Of a DNA stretch of 64,000 bases, positions 16,748 to 27,559 are shown one piece after another. Made by a program: the position numbers and the translations under genes. The notes under the pieces are model-generated. The model was given only the letters and a program-made list of their open reading frames with translations, was not told the DNA's origin and ran no database searches. Source of the stretch: Leishmania mexicana MHOM/GT/2001/U1103 (Eukaryota > Euglenozoa > Kinetoplastea > Trypanosomatida > Trypanosomatidae); contig NC_018335.1 of assembly GCF_000234665.1 (NCBI RefSeq), positions 1,350,954 to 1,414,953 on the forward strand. Reading direction: 5' to 3'. Within the stretch, counting starts at the first letter, position 1; each line of letters begins with the position of its first letter.

Positions 16748-19179
16748 ATGGAGGAGGTGTTCGCGAGTCAGCTGGTTGAACTGCGGAGGGAGCAGGAGCG
16801 GCTGGAAGAGCAGCTTGGCCACACCGCGCTCGGGGTGCCTCGCGGAACGTTTCGTGCCCTCAACACCACACTCGGAACTGAGACATATGCGGAAACACAC
16901 CGCTGCGTGCGTGAGCTCACTGCACATGAGGCGAACAGTGCTGCCACCGCTGCCGCCGGGGCTGCTGCCTCCACTCGTAGCGACGGCGGTGGCGACGTAC
17001 GAGGAGCGCCGCAACGCAAAGGCGAGACTGACACACGGAGAAGCTCCCCACAAGCCCCGGCGACCACCGGAGGGGCTGCCCGCATGAGCTGGAGCTATCA
17101 AGAACGCCTCAGCGAGCTCGAGTCCCTCAAGCGCAAGTACGAGACATACGCCCGGGAGGCCATGAACCAGTACTTCAGCTCCGTGGACGGTTACCAGGGC
17201 TACAAGGAACGCCGCGAAAAGATGATGAAGCACATAAAGCCATTTGGGTTTGAGTCTCGCGAGCTCGTCAAGCCGCCGCGCATCCGAGAGCAGCGCGCAG
17301 AGGCGGACCGGCGAGCGCGAGATGCCGCTGCAACAGAGCACCGTCGGCATCCGTACAAGGCGACCCCTGTGCCGCCGTCCACCTTCATGAACAAGTATGA
17401 GCTGATGGTCGAGGAGTGGTGCCAGCGCAAGGCCGCCATCGAGATGATGTCGCGCGAGCGGGCCCGCATTGCCAAGGATGACGCGGCTTTTGTGCGACTG
17501 TCTGCGCAGTCCTTACGCAGCACGCGGGAAGGGCTTATGGGTGTCGTCTACGGGCCGGATGGCAAGCCGGTCACACGGAACGAGGTGCGGCGACGTGCCC
17601 GAAGCGCGGACGTCACGAGAAGCCGGCGCAAAGGCACAGGGGCGCCACTTCGTGAGGTGCCGCTAGAGGTGCGAATGAAGCTGTGGCCGGCTCTAAGCGA
17701 TCACGAGCGGCTTCGGCGCGAGCGCATCAAGTTTCTGGCGACAGTGCGCAAGTCCGAGGTGGACGCGGAGGTGCGGCAAGTGATGCCGCTCCTAACGAGC
17801 CCCTCGCCAGCTCGCTGGTACGACGCTGCTAGCCCAGGCGGCATCGACATGGCCGCCTTACTGGCGGCTGCAAACAGAGAAAATGCGGGCGCGGCAGCGC
17901 CCTGCTACGGGGTCGGCCAGGCCGTACTTCCCTCTAAGCCAACCCCATTCCATACCGCTGAAGCAGGAGCGCCGGCCGCTGCGCCGTCGCCTTCCACAGT
18001 GCCACCGCCACCGGCGGCTGCGAGTGGCTTGCCCCCGCTTACGTTGGTGCCCCCTCCTCCACTTCCTTGTGCGCCAACACCCCAGCCCCCTGGTGGCGCA
18101 GCAATGGCGGTGCCGGCGCCGGTGCCGGCGCCGGTGCCGACTCTTTCGGCTGCCGTTCCTGAGCCGCCCCCAGGTGCCGTGGCGCTGCCGCCCCTGCAAG
18201 TTGTTCCCACGGCGGTTCCCACCGCGCCTCCCCCTTTTTTTCCTACTGGTAGCGCTGCGCCGGCTCCTCCATCAGCCGGGCCGCCGCCGCCGCCACCACC
18301 GCCAGCGCCGGCTGCCTCCGCGCCCTCGCCGGCACCGACTGCTGCTGTTGTGGCACCAGTTTCTTCAGCCACCGCAGGTACAGCGGTAGGCTCGAAAGCA
18401 GCGAAACAGAGCACGCAGCAAGGTAGGGAGGCGGCGTGGCGCCAGTATAATCCGCAGCTGACCTTCAAGCCGAATGTACGGCCAGGTGTGCCAAATTTCG
18501 AGGCTCTTTGGGAGCACAACAAGGCGGCGCTCGCTCAGAAGAAGCTACAGCACCCGACGACGGTGCCGCAGCCGTTCGAATTGACACCTAGTGCGCGGGA
18601 CAACAAAATTGTTGGACGTCGGCCGGCGCTCAGCGCCTCCGCACTCGGGCCGCCGCACCGCCACGGATCGTCGTCGGGCGATAAGAGGCGGCAGGCAGCG
18701 GACACGCCATCGATGCCAGCCGGGAACGTAACGGCACTTCCGTCCCCGCGCAGCGGCCCTCCTCGCGGCACCCGCGCTCACGCCCTGCGGACGCAGGCGA
18801 TCTACTCGCACTATGTCAAACAGTCCGAGGAGCAGAATGTGACGGCGGAAGGTGATGAGCAATACTGGAAGGCGGTGGCGCAGCGACAACACGAGGTGCG
18901 GAAGCGCCTGTCTGCGTACCTGGTCGACCACCACGCCGAGCACGAGCGGGCAATCACGGAGAAAGTGCGGGCTCTGCGTGCTGCCATGCGGGAGAGCGAA
19001 AAGGCAGCCAAGGAGCGGCTGGCAGAGATGAAGCAGAGGGTCGCCGAAATGCCGCCGGTGTTCGCAGAGCCGGTGCACCTGAATGAGCAATCCAAGGTGC
19101 GCGTGGAGGCGGAGAAGATCGTCTTGCAGTCTCTCAAGGAAGCGGGGCTCGATGGCGCCACCATCAAGCGCATCCTCAC
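16748..19179 (+). CDS. FAM161-like centriole/basal-body protein, copy 1 (3' end lost in assembly gap)
   Basis: The start is an ATG in a strong context (ACCACCATGG); a GTG-led extension to 16673 was ignored. About 810 residues are readable before the gap. Order: coiled-coil N-terminus (LRREQERLEEQL), Ala-rich linker, a basic helical region (about 117-230) containing HPYKATPVPPSTFMNKYE followed by EEWCQRKAAIEMMSRERAR, a Pro/Ala-rich linker (about 390-560), then FKPNVRPGVPNFEALWEHNK and TVPQPFELTPSARD, and a C-terminal coiled coil. The PxPxSTF..YE and TVPQPFxL motifs with flanking charged helices are typical of FAM161/UPF0564 proteins, which bind microtubules at centrioles, cilia and basal bodies. 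The missing tail is probably the Ser-rich segment seen at 21425-21863. Joined that way, the gene would encode about 956 residues. Confidence 0.72.
17024..19179 (+). repeat. Long direct repeat, left copy (flanks the N gap)
   Basis: This ~2.16-kb segment recurs at 19280-21424 at almost complete identity. Differences seen by eye are two substitutions within about 20 bases of the right copy's gap edge (positions equivalent to 17035 and 17046), one extra 12-bp unit in the left copy (18109-18132), and one extra G in the right copy (21334). It probably represents one locus assembled twice, or a collapsed tandem duplication. Confidence 0.9.
18109..18132 (+). repeat. 12-bp coding tandem repeat (Val-Pro-Ala-Pro), two units
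   Basis: The unit GGTGCCGGCGCC occurs twice here and once in the right copy (20365-20376), changing VPAPVPAPVP to VPAPVP in the proline-rich linker. A slippage-prone in-frame length polymorphism. Confidence 0.85.
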
Positions 19180-19279
19180 NNNNNNNNNNNNNNNNNNNNN
19201 NNNNNNNNNNNNNNNNNNNNNNNNNNNNNNNNNNNNNNNNNNNNNNNNNNNNNNNNNNNNNNNNNNNNNNNNNNNNNNN
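19180..19279. other. Assembly gap, 100 N
   Basis: Exactly 100 undetermined bases, the conventional size for a gap of unknown length. The two edges are matching parts of the same gene, so the apparent open frame running across the gap is not evidence of a real fusion protein. Confidence 0.99.
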
Positions 19280-21424
19280 GAGACTGACACTCGGAGAAGC
19301 TCTCCACAAGCCCCGGCGACCACCGGAGGGGCTGCCCGCATGAGCTGGAGCTATCAAGAACGCCTCAGCGAGCTCGAGTCCCTCAAGCGCAAGTACGAGA
19401 CATACGCCCGGGAGGCCATGAACCAGTACTTCAGCTCCGTGGACGGTTACCAGGGCTACAAGGAACGCCGCGAAAAGATGATGAAGCACATAAAGCCATT
19501 TGGGTTTGAGTCTCGCGAGCTCGTCAAGCCGCCGCGCATCCGAGAGCAGCGCGCAGAGGCGGACCGGCGAGCGCGAGATGCCGCTGCAACAGAGCACCGT
19601 CGGCATCCGTACAAGGCGACCCCTGTGCCGCCGTCCACCTTCATGAACAAGTATGAGCTGATGGTCGAGGAGTGGTGCCAGCGCAAGGCCGCCATCGAGA
19701 TGATGTCGCGCGAGCGGGCCCGCATTGCCAAGGATGACGCGGCTTTTGTGCGACTGTCTGCGCAGTCCTTACGCAGCACGCGGGAAGGGCTTATGGGTGT
19801 CGTCTACGGGCCGGATGGCAAGCCGGTCACACGGAACGAGGTGCGGCGACGTGCCCGAAGCGCGGACGTCACGAGAAGCCGGCGCAAAGGCACAGGGGCG
19901 CCACTTCGTGAGGTGCCGCTAGAGGTGCGAATGAAGCTGTGGCCGGCTCTAAGCGATCACGAGCGGCTTCGGCGCGAGCGCATCAAGTTTCTGGCGACAG
20001 TGCGCAAGTCCGAGGTGGACGCGGAGGTGCGGCAAGTGATGCCGCTCCTAACGAGCCCCTCGCCAGCTCGCTGGTACGACGCTGCTAGCCCAGGCGGCAT
20101 CGACATGGCCGCCTTACTGGCGGCTGCAAACAGAGAAAATGCGGGCGCGGCAGCGCCCTGCTACGGGGTCGGCCAGGCCGTACTTCCCTCTAAGCCAACC
20201 CCATTCCATACCGCTGAAGCAGGAGCGCCGGCCGCTGCGCCGTCGCCTTCCACAGTGCCACCGCCACCGGCGGCTGCGAGTGGCTTGCCCCCGCTTACGT
20301 TGGTGCCCCCTCCTCCACTTCCTTGTGCGCCAACACCCCAGCCCCCTGGTGGCGCAGCAATGGCGGTGCCGGCGCCGGTGCCGACTCTTTCGGCTGCCGT
20401 TCCTGAGCCGCCCCCAGGTGCCGTGGCGCTGCCGCCCCTGCAAGTTGTTCCCACGGCGGTTCCCACCGCGCCTCCCCCTTTTTTTCCTACTGGTAGCGCT
20501 GCGCCGGCTCCTCCATCAGCCGGGCCGCCGCCGCCGCCACCACCGCCAGCGCCGGCTGCCTCCGCGCCCTCGCCGGCACCGACTGCTGCTGTTGTGGCAC
20601 CAGTTTCTTCAGCCACCGCAGGTACAGCGGTAGGCTCGAAAGCAGCGAAACAGAGCACGCAGCAAGGTAGGGAGGCGGCGTGGCGCCAGTATAATCCGCA
20701 GCTGACCTTCAAGCCGAATGTACGGCCAGGTGTGCCAAATTTCGAGGCTCTTTGGGAGCACAACAAGGCGGCGCTCGCTCAGAAGAAGCTACAGCACCCG
20801 ACGACGGTGCCGCAGCCGTTCGAATTGACACCTAGTGCGCGGGACAACAAAATTGTTGGACGTCGGCCGGCGCTCAGCGCCTCCGCACTCGGGCCGCCGC
20901 ACCGCCACGGATCGTCGTCGGGCGATAAGAGGCGGCAGGCAGCGGACACGCCATCGATGCCAGCCGGGAACGTAACGGCACTTCCGTCCCCGCGCAGCGG
21001 CCCTCCTCGCGGCACCCGCGCTCACGCCCTGCGGACGCAGGCGATCTACTCGCACTATGTCAAACAGTCCGAGGAGCAGAATGTGACGGCGGAAGGTGAT
21101 GAGCAATACTGGAAGGCGGTGGCGCAGCGACAACACGAGGTGCGGAAGCGCCTGTCTGCGTACCTGGTCGACCACCACGCCGAGCACGAGCGGGCAATCA
21201 CGGAGAAAGTGCGGGCTCTGCGTGCTGCCATGCGGGAGAGCGAAAAGGCAGCCAAGGAGCGGCTGGCAGAGATGAAGCAGAGGGTCGCCGAAATGCCGCC
21301 GGTGTTCGCAGAGCCGGTGCACCTGAATGAGCAGATCCAAGGTGCGCGTGGAGGCGGAGAAGATCGTCTTGCAGTCTCTCAAGGAAGCGGGGCTCGATGG
21401 CGCCACCATCAAGCGCATCCTCAC
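19280..21424 (+). repeat. Long direct repeat, right copy
   Basis: Counterpart of 17024-19179, offset 2256 bp before and 2244 bp after the missing 12-bp unit. It continues past the point where the left copy is cut by the gap and therefore supplies the true 3' end of the gene. Confidence 0.9.
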
Positions 21425-21863
21425 CTCCCCGCTGGCCGATGCCACGGATGCCGCGGCGGACGCATTCGGCGCTGAAGCAGCGGACACGAGTAGGAGCGAA
21501 GGGGATGGTGTTGCGCCCGTCGCGGTCGGTGAAGAGGACTCGAAGGCGAAAGGAGCGCCGTCCAGTCTGGCTGCACCCAGCCCCCTCAGCAAACACTCGG
21601 AAGCCTCGAAGCACGGCTCTAGCGGCAGCAGTAGCAGCAGCGACAGCGACGACAGCAGCACTACAGGTCGCAGCAGCAGCAGCAGCAGCAGCAGCGGGGG
21701 CTCCATCAAGAAGTCTCCGCCTGGCAGCTCCGTGACCAGAAGATCTTCTTGCCCATCCGCCTCGACGCTGTCTGTGCCGGTGCCGCCGCGGCCGGTGGTG
21801 GCGGACAGGAAGAGCGCTACTGAGTACAGCGATGACAGCTTCGAATCTTCGGATAGCGACTAG
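19280..21863 (+). CDS. FAM161-like protein, copy 2 (5' end lost in gap, +1 frameshift at 21334)
   Basis: The frame is open from the gap edge and matches copy 1 from residue ~93 onward. At 21332-21335 the right copy reads CAG-A where copy 1 reads CAA, because of an extra G at 21334. This throws the frame off, ending at a stop at 21473-21475 after about 47 unrelated residues. The original frame resumes immediately and runs on to the stop at 21861-21863. It encodes the end of the coiled coil (KVRVEAEKIVLQSLKEAGLD) and a Ser-rich, low-complexity acidic tail with AGC repeats near 21627-21690. One extra base beside an otherwise perfect match points to a sequencing or assembly error more than to a decayed gene, but a true pseudogene copy cannot be excluded. 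Confidence 0.65.
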
Positions 21864-22929
21864 GCGCAGCGAGGATCTGGCGCTCCGTGCTCTCTCCCTA
21901 CTTTCCTTTGGCTGCTGTGCACCTGCACACTTTAAAGTGGTTGTGATGGCGGCAGCGGATTGAGGAAGTGGACGCGTGTGTGTGTGTGTCTTTTTTGGTA
22001 CTTCCTGCAAAGAAATGTGAAGCGCTAATCCTGGTATCTCCTCAAGAAGATGTTTTCTTTTGTTTCCCCCGGCTCTTGCTCATAGATGGCCATGGGGGAT
22101 GCCGATGCGCTGGCGCCTCTCAGGATACTTGTGTGCACGCATGTATATGCACGTGTATGTGTGTGTGTAAGCGTGTCTTGGGTGTGTATGGCCAGGCTGG
22201 GTAGATTGGGTGCCCTGTCTCACATTGTGAGAGGAGCGAAGGGCACGCACGGGCCTGCTTGTCCACCCATTCGGAGATGGACATATACGGCGAGAGAAAC
22301 ACATAGACCCGAACACGCGCACGACGCATCATGCATGACAGATATTATGTCTCGTGCACCGACGCACGCAAGTGAGATGGTGCCGATGTATGGTAGGAAA
22401 TATGCGTTGGTTGCTACACCGATGAGAAGAGGGCGACGGGATGAAGGGGGGGGGGTGGGTTGGTGGGTGAGGGTCGCATCAACGACGCGGCGCTCTATCG
22501 CCTGTACGTGCACCATCTTCACGGTTCGCGCGTTTTATCGATTGATTGAATGGTGATCGTGGCGTGCCACATTTTATCGTCACCAACGCCTCACTCTCTC
22601 GAAATGAGTGGAGCTAGGCGAAGGCCGAGACACTGTGGCTAGTACCGCGGGACTGCATTAGCATGTGCAGCTGCCTCTACACACGCCCGCACAGCATTCT
22701 GCTCCGCCTCCTGCTTGCGCTTCGTGCCTCTCCTTTGTTATTCCGATACGCTGTGTTCGTGCACGGGGCAACGATCACCTTCCACGTGCTCCGTTTACTC
22801 GATTACCCGGATCCTTCATGTCTCCCTCTGCTCTGCCTTTATCATCTTTTGAACGATGGGACTGCGGGCTCGGGCATCAGATGCACCACATCTGCGCCCG
22901 GCTTGCACGTCATCCGCGAGACGGCTTGC
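21864..22929 (+). other. Spacer, no certain gene; 5' extension of next gene open from 22663
   Basis: Contains (GT)n near 21974-21988 and 22155-22172 and a G-run at 22445-22460. From 22663 an ATG opens the frame of the next gene, but 22692-22745 and 22810-22855 are strong pyrimidine tracts followed by an AG near 22880, suggesting these ~270 bp are leader or splice region rather than coding. Confidence 0.5.
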
Positions 22930-25257
22930 ATGAAGCTAGAGTGGATCAAGCGTAAACTCCTGCGTAAAAGTGCGCAGGCCGCCTCAGGCCACTGCGTCGT
23001 ACAATACCGCAGGAGCGCGGCTTCGCCCATTGTGGACGGCGATGCCACCGCCTCCTCGCCGACAGCGTCCGCGTCACTCAAGCAGAGCGCATACGTGATC
23101 GCGGAAAGGATGGAGCCGTCGGGATGCGCATGTCTGCTCGTGGGGCGTCGCCGGCAGAAACCGTCCTTGTCTCTGCCTGCAAGTCCGCGTCGTCGTGTGA
23201 TAATCCCTGGAATCGTGCCGGGCACGGTGCTGCGTACGCGCGCCTCTGTTGTCGAGTGGATTCACAAGTGCAGACAGCTTCCGGCTTCCACCGAGTACAC
23301 GGTGCTGATGAGGAGCGGCAAGCAAGTTCCACGGCACGCAGCCGACGCGGGACTGGCAGCGCTGCCTTGTGGACTGGCCGCTGCAAACGCATGTCAGCGG
23401 TGCCCGTGGATGGCGGTCGGAAACAGTGGCGAGAACGCTACGGCAAAGCACACCTGCTGGCGCACGTCTCTCGAGGGTGCGGCGCGAAACGTGTGGGCAT
23501 CCGCTGCCACTGCGGACGGTGCTGCAACCCTGGCCCGCACCCACGACGATGCCATGCGCTGCTGTTTGTTTCTGGAGCCTTTCGCGGTGAAGGTGACACC
23601 GAACCGACTCCTGGGTCTTCAGCTGTTTTTTGTGCCACTGGAGGGGACTGACTCACCGGCGTCGTCGCACAGCCGTCTCGCAGACTCCGCAGCGCCCGCC
23701 TGTGGCACACCCGCTGCTGCGACGGCGGTGGTGTACATTGAGCGAGAGGGCCTGTCGCGCCCCCTGTCTGTTGCTGCTCACATATGCCGCAGAGAGCCGG
23801 CGCCACCGGCCGCTGCTTCAGGCGGCGTCGTGGAGCTCTCTCCCGAGTCACTCGACTTTACGCAGGAGTGCCTGCTGGAGTCGCTGGAGCAGAAGCGGCT
23901 GGTTCCCGCTCTCCAGCGGTGGGCCACGCAGCTCCCCACCTCCACCCAGGCGCGGCTTCTTGGCGTCTTCATTTCTCAGCCGTTCACATGGGCGCCGCGC
24001 TCAGAGACGACTACATCGTTGCAGGTGATTCTCGTGGTGGAGCGCAACACGGACGTGCTTGGCATGCAGAGCCCTTTGTGCAGCCCGTCCCACCCCGACG
24101 ACCTCCTCTCCACCGAGGAGCAGCAACTGGTGGAGGTGGTCACCGCGGCGGCGCCGCTGATCCATGAGGTCGAGGTACTTGTGTGGGTGCAGTGCACATC
24201 CGACGAGACACGGGGGACAGCTGCCGGAGAGACCGCTCTTCATCGACTCTACCCAACTCTCAGTCGTGATGCCTTAACGGCGGATGTGCGGTGCGAGGAT
24301 TGGCAGAACGGGTGTGACCCTGCCAAGGATGGGACAAAAGCGCGCGAGCTGGTGCGCGGTCAAGTGACGCAGACGGTTCGCTGCTGGTGCCACCCGCTGC
24401 GCAAGGAGCTGTCGGTAAACCTCCCTCCCTATCACGCGGCCTTATGCGCTGTTCCTCTTCCATGGCTTGGTAAGGCGCGCCGCCGCCGTCCTCCGTCGAG
24501 GCACAGCTCTGAACATCACACAGCATCGTCCCCTGCACTGCACACCGGCGCCGCCGCTGGCAAAACTGAGCGCGCGTTCGCCAGCGCCTGCTCACAGCGG
24601 CTTCCGTGGGTTCCGACTTTCTGGCGTCACCCCGGCGCGCTCGACGCCTGCTGCTCCGTGCTCCTCAGCGTCATCCTTGAGGGCACGAACTTGCCCACTA
24701 TGGCGACATCTGCGGTCACCGAGGGCGGCACGCCGCATCGACCATGGCGCCTTGAGGTGTGCGCCCCTCGTGTCTCTGCGCACTTGTTTGCAGCCGCTGA
24801 GGCGGACGTTAGCGCAGCGGCTGGGCAGACGATTCTGGACGGTGCAGTCGTGGCACTCGCGAGAGAGGCGGAGCGCATAGTCGCTCTCGGCGGGAAGTCG
24901 GAGCAGGCCGGCCATTTTTTCTCATGTGGCGCACCGTTGCCGCCTACATCATTCTCTTCATCGTCGACGCCCCGTCGCGTGCTTGTGTCCGTGCGAGAGA
25001 GCGACGGGGCTGCTACAGCTGTAACACCAGCGTTCGTGAAGGAAGTTCTGGGCGCAGTCCATACACAGCCTGCGCGCTTGTGCTTCTACGAGTGCACTTC
25101 CATCATGAAAGCAGCTGCACTCGGCGCGCAGGTTGCCGCGGTACTTCAGCACGCGCAGCACGTCGGTCAATCGGTCTCTGTCGACACTGGCATCGTGGAC
25201 GTTGATCCGCTCGCCTCGTCGTTCGTGGCGTACGCGTGTGTGTCCGTACATGTGTGA
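22930..25257 (+). CDS. Conserved hypothetical protein, unknown function
   Basis: 775 residues from the ATG at 22930 (MKLEWIKRKLLRK). The same frame is open from an earlier ATG at 22663, which would add 89 residues. The later start is preferred because the extension overlaps two pyrimidine tracts and a likely acceptor near 22880. If the earlier start is used, the added sequence is hydrophobic (SILLRLLLALRASPLLF) and could act as a signal or anchor. No known domain, catalytic motif or TM segment was recognised. The protein is rich in Ala, Ser, Cys and Arg, with scattered acidic stretches (LSPESLDFTQECLLESLEQKR; SHPDDLLSTEEQQLVEV) and ordered-looking C-terminal parts (PRRVLVSVRESDG; FVKEVLGAVHTQPARLCFYE). 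Coding is supported by length and by natural amino-acid composition compared with the other frames. Confidence 0.75.
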   Translation: MKLEWIKRKLLRKSAQAASGHCVVQYRRSAASPIVDGDATASSPTASASLKQSAYVIAERMEPSGCACLLVGRRRQKPSLSLPASPRRRVIIPGIVPGTVLRTRASVVEWIHKCRQLPASTEYTVLMRSGKQVPRHAADAGLAALPCGLAAANACQRCPWMAVGNSGENATAKHTCWRTSLEGAARNVWASAATADGAATLARTHDDAMRCCLFLEPFAVKVTPNRLLGLQLFFVPLEGTDSPASSHSRLADSAAPACGTPAAATAVVYIEREGLSRPLSVAAHICRREPAPPAAASGGVVELSPESLDFTQECLLESLEQKRLVPALQRWATQLPTSTQARLLGVFISQPFTWAPRSETTTSLQVILVVERNTDVLGMQSPLCSPSHPDDLLSTEEQQLVEVVTAAAPLIHEVEVLVWVQCTSDETRGTAAGETALHRLYPTLSRDALTADVRCEDWQNGCDPAKDGTKARELVRGQVTQTVRCWCHPLRKELSVNLPPYHAALCAVPLPWLGKARRRRPPSRHSSEHHTASSPALHTGAAAGKTERAFASACSQRLPWVPTFWRHPGALDACCSVLLSVILEGTNLPTMATSAVTEGGTPHRPWRLEVCAPRVSAHLFAAAEADVSAAAGQTILDGAVVALAREAERIVALGGKSEQAGHFFSCGAPLPPTSFSSSSTPRRVLVSVRESDGAATAVTPAFVKEVLGAVHTQPARLCFYECTSIMKAAALGAQVAAVLQHAQHVGQSVSVDTGIVDVDPLASSFVAYACVSVHV

Positions 25258-25990
25258 TGAAACAGCCGACGAGCCGTCGCCACACTGCTTCGCTACGCGT
25301 CTCCTTAGTCTAGAGAAGACGGGCAGTTGCCGGCATGGGTAGGAGCAGTAACGGCTCGTGCCTTGCGTGTCGTCATGGGCGTGCCCATCGCGCCGCCCCC
25401 TCCCCCTCCCCTTTTTCGGACACGTACGTGTATGTCTTCACACACTCCGTCCGTGCTTAGGGCGGGACGGTGATAAGGCCAGCACCAAAGAAAATACGTC
25501 AGCTGCCCTTCGCCGTCACTGACAGTCCCAAAGCGGGAACAGCATGGGTCGCTGACACGCAACATATGCCGTAGGAGGACGAGCACACCTTCATTGTCCG
25601 CTAAGCGTGGCTGCATCGCTTGCCCTCGCCCTTCTTTGCAGCTGCGCGAAGGGGCGTTACGAGGCAAGACGGTTGTGCTGTGAATGCCCCCCTTCCCCTA
25701 TTTCGGCTCCGCTCTCTCCATCTCTCCCTTCACTGAACGCCTTTGATTCTCACGGTTTCACCCTTTCCGCGAGCCCACGCCACACATCGCACTGTCCTAT
25801 CGAGCGAGCAAACGCGCAGCGCTGTACGTTGATGCGACTCGAACCAGACCGCACAAGCACACACAGCCACACACACCCACATAAAGTTGTACACACAATT
25901 AATCTCTTTCTCTGTCGGGCTCTCCCTGGTCAGAGGCCGGCGTATCTGTGCACTGTCCCCTATCCTTCACGCAGAGACAAGCACACAAGA
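25258..25990 (+). other. Spacer, no gene
   Basis: A C-run (25396-25411), pyrimidine tracts around 25684-25735, and a CA-rich stretch at about 25858-25880. The tract at 25900-25930 followed by AG near 25932-25934 or 25973 may provide the acceptor for the small gene at 25991. Confidence 0.55.
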
Positions 25991-26260
25991 ATGTACCGTG
26001 CGTCGCGCCACTTCCTCCATACACCGTCGATACGGTTCACGTACGCCCTTGCCAAGAGCTGCGGAAGCGCTGGAGGTGCAGGCGCAACGCCCACCCCAAG
26101 TGCGGCGAAGAGCGCGCCTGGGCACACCATTCTCGAGTCCTTCGGCGAACTTCCGAAGCATCTCCGCCCGCACGTGTTTGAGGAGATCGAGATTGAAGTG
26201 ATTCACATGGGTGGCGCCGCCTCGTACGTGCCAAAACACCTCCAGAGGAAAAGGAAATAG
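25991..26260 (+). CDS. Small mitochondrial protein, KGD4/MRPS36-like
   Basis: 89 residues. The N-terminus (MYRASRHFLHTPSIRFTYAL) is Arg/Ser/aromatic-rich without acids, typical of a mitochondrial presequence, and is followed by a Gly/Ala/Pro linker. The C-terminal part contains ELPKHLRPHVFEEIEIEVIH followed by MGGA. The LPxxxR...E-E/I-E-x-I-x-x-GG pattern matches the C-terminal motif of KGD4 (MRPS36/Ymr31), the small subunit that tethers E3 to the 2-oxoglutarate dehydrogenase core. Length fits that family (about 100-125 residues with presequence). A longer open frame upstream lacks an ATG start of its own and reads as repeat. Assignment rests on a short motif, so it is moderate. Confidence 0.6.
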   Translation: MYRASRHFLHTPSIRFTYALAKSCGSAGGAGATPTPSAAKSAPGHTILESFGELPKHLRPHVFEEIEIEVIHMGGAASYVPKHLQRKRK

Positions 26261-27559
26261 GCGACAGCGGCAGTGCTTGTCACTCGCCGATGAGCGAGCG
26301 ACGGAACGGTGAACACGCACACACGCACACACATGCTCTCTGATGCACATCTGCCGCTTTCCCACGTGCGAAGGTGCCGGCGAAGGCTCTCAAGCCACAT
26401 GAAGTGCGCGACGCAGGGATCAGCGGAGGTGCTGTCTCGTTCCCCCCCCCCCATGCCAGGCATCCAACAGCACTCCTGGTATGATGAATCCACTCGCAAA
26501 CTCATCGACACAGCTGCACAGCTATCGCAGCAAAGTCGGCGCTGTGCTCTTCCCCTTTCTCTCCCTCTTTCGTCAAGCCGCCCATGGAAAAGGTGAAGAC
26601 GCAGGTGGACGCGATGGGCAGTGGGCAGGCCAGTTAGCGCGACCGTTTCCAGGGGCAGCAGAGGGGAAGGTTAATACACACACATATATATAAAGTTCCT
26701 TCCATCTTTTTCGCTCGTCATCTCGTGTATTCATGCGCGTGTGTCTGTCTCTGTGTGAGTGTGTGTGTGTGTGCCGACTGCACACTCTCGTCACTTCGCC
26801 ATCAATCAGCCATGCCATGATAGTGTGCTCGTGGGTGCGCTGCTGTGCCGTTCACAAGCGATTACGACGGTGCGTTGTTGTAAGGGTGGGCGTGTCTTAC
26901 GTTGAAGCGAGTTGATCATTCTGGTCTCCCTCTTGTGGTTGCTCGTTGGGTGCGCGGGCTTGCGCGTGTGTGTGGGTGGTGCCTCGCATCTGCCACTGAG
27001 AACCGGAAAAAGAACGACGAAACCTCTAAGGAAGGGAGGCGACGCGCGTGAGGCGAAGGGCGCGTTGCATGGATGCATCGCAGAGCGCCGACTCCAACGG
27101 GGCCGGTGCAGCAGCTCTACACTGCATCCCTCCCTCTCTGACACAGGCGCCAGCAGGGGTCAAGGGCGTGTACCCTTTTTGGAGTGACGCCACTTAGCTA
27201 GGGGCAGGTGTGGAGAAAAGGCATGGCTTGCCGTTTCGCTCTTTGGTGATGCAAGCAGCTGCTCGACCGACACTGTCACGGCAGCTGATGTGTATACACA
27301 TATATGCATGTGTATGCGTGTGCACACACACACGCACACAGGGCCACCACTTCCTCCCCCCTTTTCAAGGAGTGTCGGCTCTCTTTTACAGCCGACGAGC
27401 GCGAGCAGTCGGCCGCCACTCGTCTCTCTTCTTCTCCTGCCGTCTGTCGTCTCCCACTCTGCCTTGTCTCCGCACATGCCCGTCATCTCACTTCCTCTGC
27501 GTGTGCTACGTACATAAACTCCTCTCTATATATGTGTGTGTGGGGTGATGAGGGGAGCC

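Noticed and set aside
16673..21475. A continuous 1600-codon frame across the N gap
   Set aside because: It starts at GTG, crosses 100 undetermined bases and contains the same protein twice; it is an assembly artefact, not a gene.
22663..22929. N-terminal extension of the 22.9-kb gene
   Set aside because: It overlaps two strong pyrimidine tracts and a likely splice acceptor; kept only as an alternative start.
25834..25845. tRNA B-box-like sequence on the minus strand (GGTTCGAGTCGC)
   Set aside because: No A box, no acceptor stem and CA-repeat sequence where the tRNA body should be.
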